Program-made: the position numbers and the translations under genes
Source of the DNA: Agromyces intestinalis
GTDB taxonomy: Bacteria; Actinomycetota; Actinomycetes; Actinomycetales; Microbacteriaceae
Length of the DNA stretch: 64,000 nucleotides
Assembly (NCBI RefSeq): GCF_008365295.1
Contig: NZ_CP043505.1
Location: forward strand, 1 to 64,000
Direction of reading: 5' to 3'
The notes under the pieces: generated by a model
What the model was told of the DNA's origin: nothing
The model's database searches: none
The model's input: only the letters and a program-made list of their open reading frames with translations
Part shown: positions 61,958-64,000 of the stretch, one piece after another
Layout: each line of letters begins with the position of its first letter
Position numbering within the stretch: the stretch's first letter is position 1

Positions 61958-62542
61958 GTGGCCAAGAACGCGAACAACACCGACCAGCCCGCCCCCGAGA
62001 CGCTCGCCGACACCGAGGCGCGTCTGAAGGCGGGCAAGGGCGTCCCGACGCCCACCCGCGCCGAGCGTGAGGCCGCGCGCAAGCGCCCGCTCGTGCCGAA
62101 CGACCGCAAGGAGGCCGCCCGCCAGGCGAAGGCCAAGGCCGCCGACGCGCGCGAACGCGCCCGCGTCGGCATGGCGAACGGCGAGGAGAAGTACCTTCCG
62201 ATCCGCGACCGCGGCCCGCAGAAGAAGTTCGTGCGCGACTACGTCGACGCCCGCTTCAGCATCGGCGAGATGCTCATCCCCGTGATGTTCCTCGTGATCG
62301 TGCTCACCTTCGTGCAGAGCTACGAGGTGCAGGCCCTGTCGATCCTGCTGCTGTGGGTGTTCTTCGCCGTCGCGGTGATCGATGTGATCATCCTGGGCCA
62401 GCTGCTCACCCGCAAGCTGCGCTCGAAGTACGGCGACCGCGCCGAGCGCGTGCGGTGGTATGCCGCGATGCGCGCGCTGCAGCTGCGCCCGCTCCGGCTG
62501 CCGAAGCCGCAGGTGAAGCGCCGCCAGTACCCGGCGCTCTGA
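61958..62542 (+). CDS. DUF3043 membrane protein
   Basis: A 194-residue actinobacterial protein of unknown function. The first 100 residues are charged and rich in Ala/Lys/Arg (ADTEARLKAGKGVPTPTRAEREAARKRPLVP is the family signature region), with KEAARQAKAKAADARERAR as a likely long helix. Two membrane helices follow (about 112-130 and 135-155), then a basic tail RALQLRPLRLPKPQVKR. GTG 61958 has GAGGA 6-9 nt upstream. Confidence 0.9.
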   Translation: MAKNANNTDQPAPETLADTEARLKAGKGVPTPTRAEREAARKRPLVPNDRKEAARQAKAKAADARERARVGMANGEEKYLPIRDRGPQKKFVRDYVDARFSIGEMLIPVMFLVIVLTFVQSYEVQALSILLLWVFFAVAVIDVIILGQLLTRKLRSKYGDRAERVRWYAAMRALQLRPLRLPKPQVKRRQYPAL

Positions 62543-62600
62543 GCGAACCCGGCCCACCAGGCGAACCTGACGCGCTCAGCGAACCCGACGCGCCGAGCGA

Positions 62601-63758
62601 TCAGTCGCGCAGGAACGCGGCGCCCCGGATGAGCGGTACCCGCGACTCTTCGTCGGTCCACGACCCGTGCTGCCCGATCATCTTCTCAGCCGTGCGGTTC
62701 GTCTCGCGCCGGTCGTAATAGGCGATGCCGGAGCGGGCGGCGACGAGCACATCGCCGATCCGCGCACGCACCTCGAGTGGAATCCGCGCCGCCGGGCCGT
62801 AGAGACCGGCGGTGAGGGCCTCGTCTCGCGTGAGGACCCACGACCGGCCCTCTTCGGCGCGGCGCCAGCCGTCGATGAGTCGGGCGCGCGAGGCATCCGG
62901 CAGCGAGGGGTCGAGATGCAACGCGAGGCAACGCGGTTCTCCCGCGATGTGCCGCACCCCGTCGAGCAGATCGGGTCGGTCGTCTACGAAGACGTGCCGA
63001 TGCGCGGGCACGTCGACCACGCCGTGGTCGGCCGTCACGAGGGTGCCCGTGCCGCGGGGAACGAGCCGGTCGAGCCGGGCGAGCTCGGCGTCGACGGTCT
63101 CGAGCGCGGCCAGCCAGCGCTCGGACTCCCACCCGTGCGAGTGCGCGAGCTGATCGAGCTCGGGGATGTAGAGGTAGACGATGGTCGGCTGGACGCCCGA
63201 GATCAGTTCGAGCGCCGCGTCGACCCGGTCGGCGATGGTCGCTGCGGCCCGGTATTCGGCGCCGCGCAGCACCGCGCGCGTGAACCCCGACGTCGCGTAA
63301 CGGGCGGCGCCGACGGCGACGGTGCGGATGCCTCGGGCCACCGCCTGCTCGAACCAGGTCGCCGATCGCTGCCAGTCGTCGGGCAGCAGACCCGCGTCCC
63401 AGCCGTTGAGCTGGTTGACGACGCGATCGGCCGCCGGCTCGAGCACCCGGTAGCCCACGATGCCGTGCACGCCGGGCGGCTCGCCCGTCGAGAACGAGGC
63501 GATGGCGGCGGCGGTCGTCGACGGGAAGACCGTGCGGATCACGTCGCGTCGCGACATCCGACCCGCGAGATGCCGGGCGTGCCCGGCCCGCGATGCGAGG
63601 TTCGAGGCACCCAGACCGTCGACGAGCGCGACGATCGCGCTGCGGGCGCCGGGGAGGCCGAGCGGGTTCGCCTCCCCGGCGAGGGCGGCCGTCACGCTCG
63701 GAAGGATCGCGGCCGGCCGCAGAACGGTGTCGTCGGGCACCGGTAGCATGGCAGGCAT
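62601..63758 (-). CDS. Alkaline phosphatase superfamily (nucleotide pyrophosphatase-like) protein
   Basis: A 385-residue type I phosphodiesterase/nucleotide pyrophosphatase-like hydrolase. Metal Asp in [13 protein letters not shown] (about 43), nucleophile Thr in FPSTTAAAI (about 78-86), [11 protein letters not shown], the second metal set DQLAHSHGW, and TADHGVVD with its Asp-His pair. No signal peptide, so cytosolic. I choose ATG 63758 (CAGACT lies 7 nt upstream); ATG 63809 or 63749 are alternatives. Divergent from the subunit A gene at the right edge. Confidence 0.88.
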   Translation of the reverse strand: MPAMLPVPDDTVLRPAAILPSVTAALAGEANPLGLPGARSAIVALVDGLGASNLASRAGHARHLAGRMSRRDVIRTVFPSTTAAAIASFSTGEPPGVHGIVGYRVLEPAADRVVNQLNGWDAGLLPDDWQRSATWFEQAVARGIRTVAVGAARYATSGFTRAVLRGAEYRAAATIADRVDAALELISGVQPTIVYLYIPELDQLAHSHGWESERWLAALETVDAELARLDRLVPRGTGTLVTADHGVVDVPAHRHVFVDDRPDLLDGVRHIAGEPRCLALHLDPSLPDASRARLIDGWRRAEEGRSWVLTRDEALTAGLYGPAARIPLEVRARIGDVLVAARSGIAYYDRRETNRTAEKMIGQHGSWTDEESRVPLIRGAAFLRD

Positions 63759-63832
63759 CGCGCCCAGTCTGGCACAGGCCGGGCGCGAACCGTTCCATCG
63801 CGCGAGCACCGCGCCGAGCCCCCGAGAGACGG

Positions 63833-64000
63833 ATGACCCGAGCAGCCGACGAGCCCACCGACACGCCGATCGCGGAGCGCATCGAAGACGTCGACGTCTC
63901 CACCGAGATGCAGGGCTCCTTCCTCGAGTACGCGTACTCGGTGATCTACTCCCGGGCGCTGCCCGACGCCCGCGACGGCCTGAAGCCGGTGCAGCGTCGC
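63833..64000 (+). CDS. DNA gyrase/topoisomerase IV subunit A, 3' end outside window
   Basis: The first 56 codons of a type IIA topoisomerase subunit A. After an acidic leader ([20 protein letters not shown]), the conserved N-terminal arm [28 protein letters not shown] appears in two parts around residues 29-56; the catalytic Tyr lies further on. The variant [14 protein letters not shown] fits the second subunit A of Microbacteriaceae (ParC-like) as well as GyrA; the window cannot decide. ATG 63833 is preceded by GAGAGACGG. Confidence 0.88.
   Translation, partial: MTRAADEPTDTPIAERIEDVDVSTEMQGSFLEYAYSVIYSRALPDARDGLKPVQRR

Overview
The window is a high-GC (about 70%) actinobacterial chromosome segment. 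Three things point to Microbacteriaceae: the RbpA, PafB-PafC, TatA-TatC-HelY and cytochrome bc1-aa3 gene sets, the many GTG starts, and the frequent leaderless TANNNT promoters 6-8 nt before a start codon. An Agromyces-like genus is possible but cannot be proved from the sequence. Coding density is very high. I see 69 protein genes (the first cut by the window's left edge, the last by its right edge), one tRNA, no IS element, no prophage and no CRISPR array.

Left part (1-8.6 kb): the end of an SDR oxidoreductase, a DUF3097 protein, then the SOS mutasome imuA-imuB-dnaE2 on the minus strand behind a LexA-like box, then a CmtR-like metal sensor with a small cation-efflux protein. A tRNA-Leu(GAG) follows. 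The 8.9-24.9 kb stretch is a conserved actinobacterial housekeeping block: M20 peptidase, UppP, PAC2 protein, HAD phosphatase, TrmI, FKBP lipoprotein, PafB, PafC, TatA, TatC, HelY helicase, Lnt, RbpA, GDPD, and an SPFH/NfeD pair. The pupylation-proteasome genes that sit between trmI and pafB in many relatives are absent.

Middle part (25-45 kb): an accessory region of small regulator-plus-target modules. These include HxlR/MFS, TetR next to AraC-VOC-UvrA paralogue, an SRPBCC-ArsR-SRPBCC operon with twin operators, an ars cluster (ArsR, ArsO-like flavoprotein, ArsC-type arsenate reductase) without a pump, an alpha/beta hydrolase with TetR, and a divergent EamA/MocR pair whose start codons overlap. 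It ends with a GIY-YIG-like protein preceded by an SOS-box-like sequence. Many modules show readable operators.

Right part (45.3-64 kb): glycerol and dihydroxyacetone use (dhaK-dhaL-dhaM-HPr against glpF and glpK), then trpD, and the respiratory supercomplex genes ctaE-qcrC-qcrA-qcrB. These face erpA and ctaC-ctaD-ctaF across an RlmA-type methyltransferase. The window closes with an M20 dipeptidase, a DUF3043 membrane protein, an alkaline-phosphatase-superfamily protein and the start of a gyrase/topoisomerase IV subunit A gene. I do not see one clearly new large system. The strongest leads are the SOS-box-like GIY-YIG gene, the start-overlapping MocR/EamA palindromic promoter, and the DNA-damage genes spread over the window.
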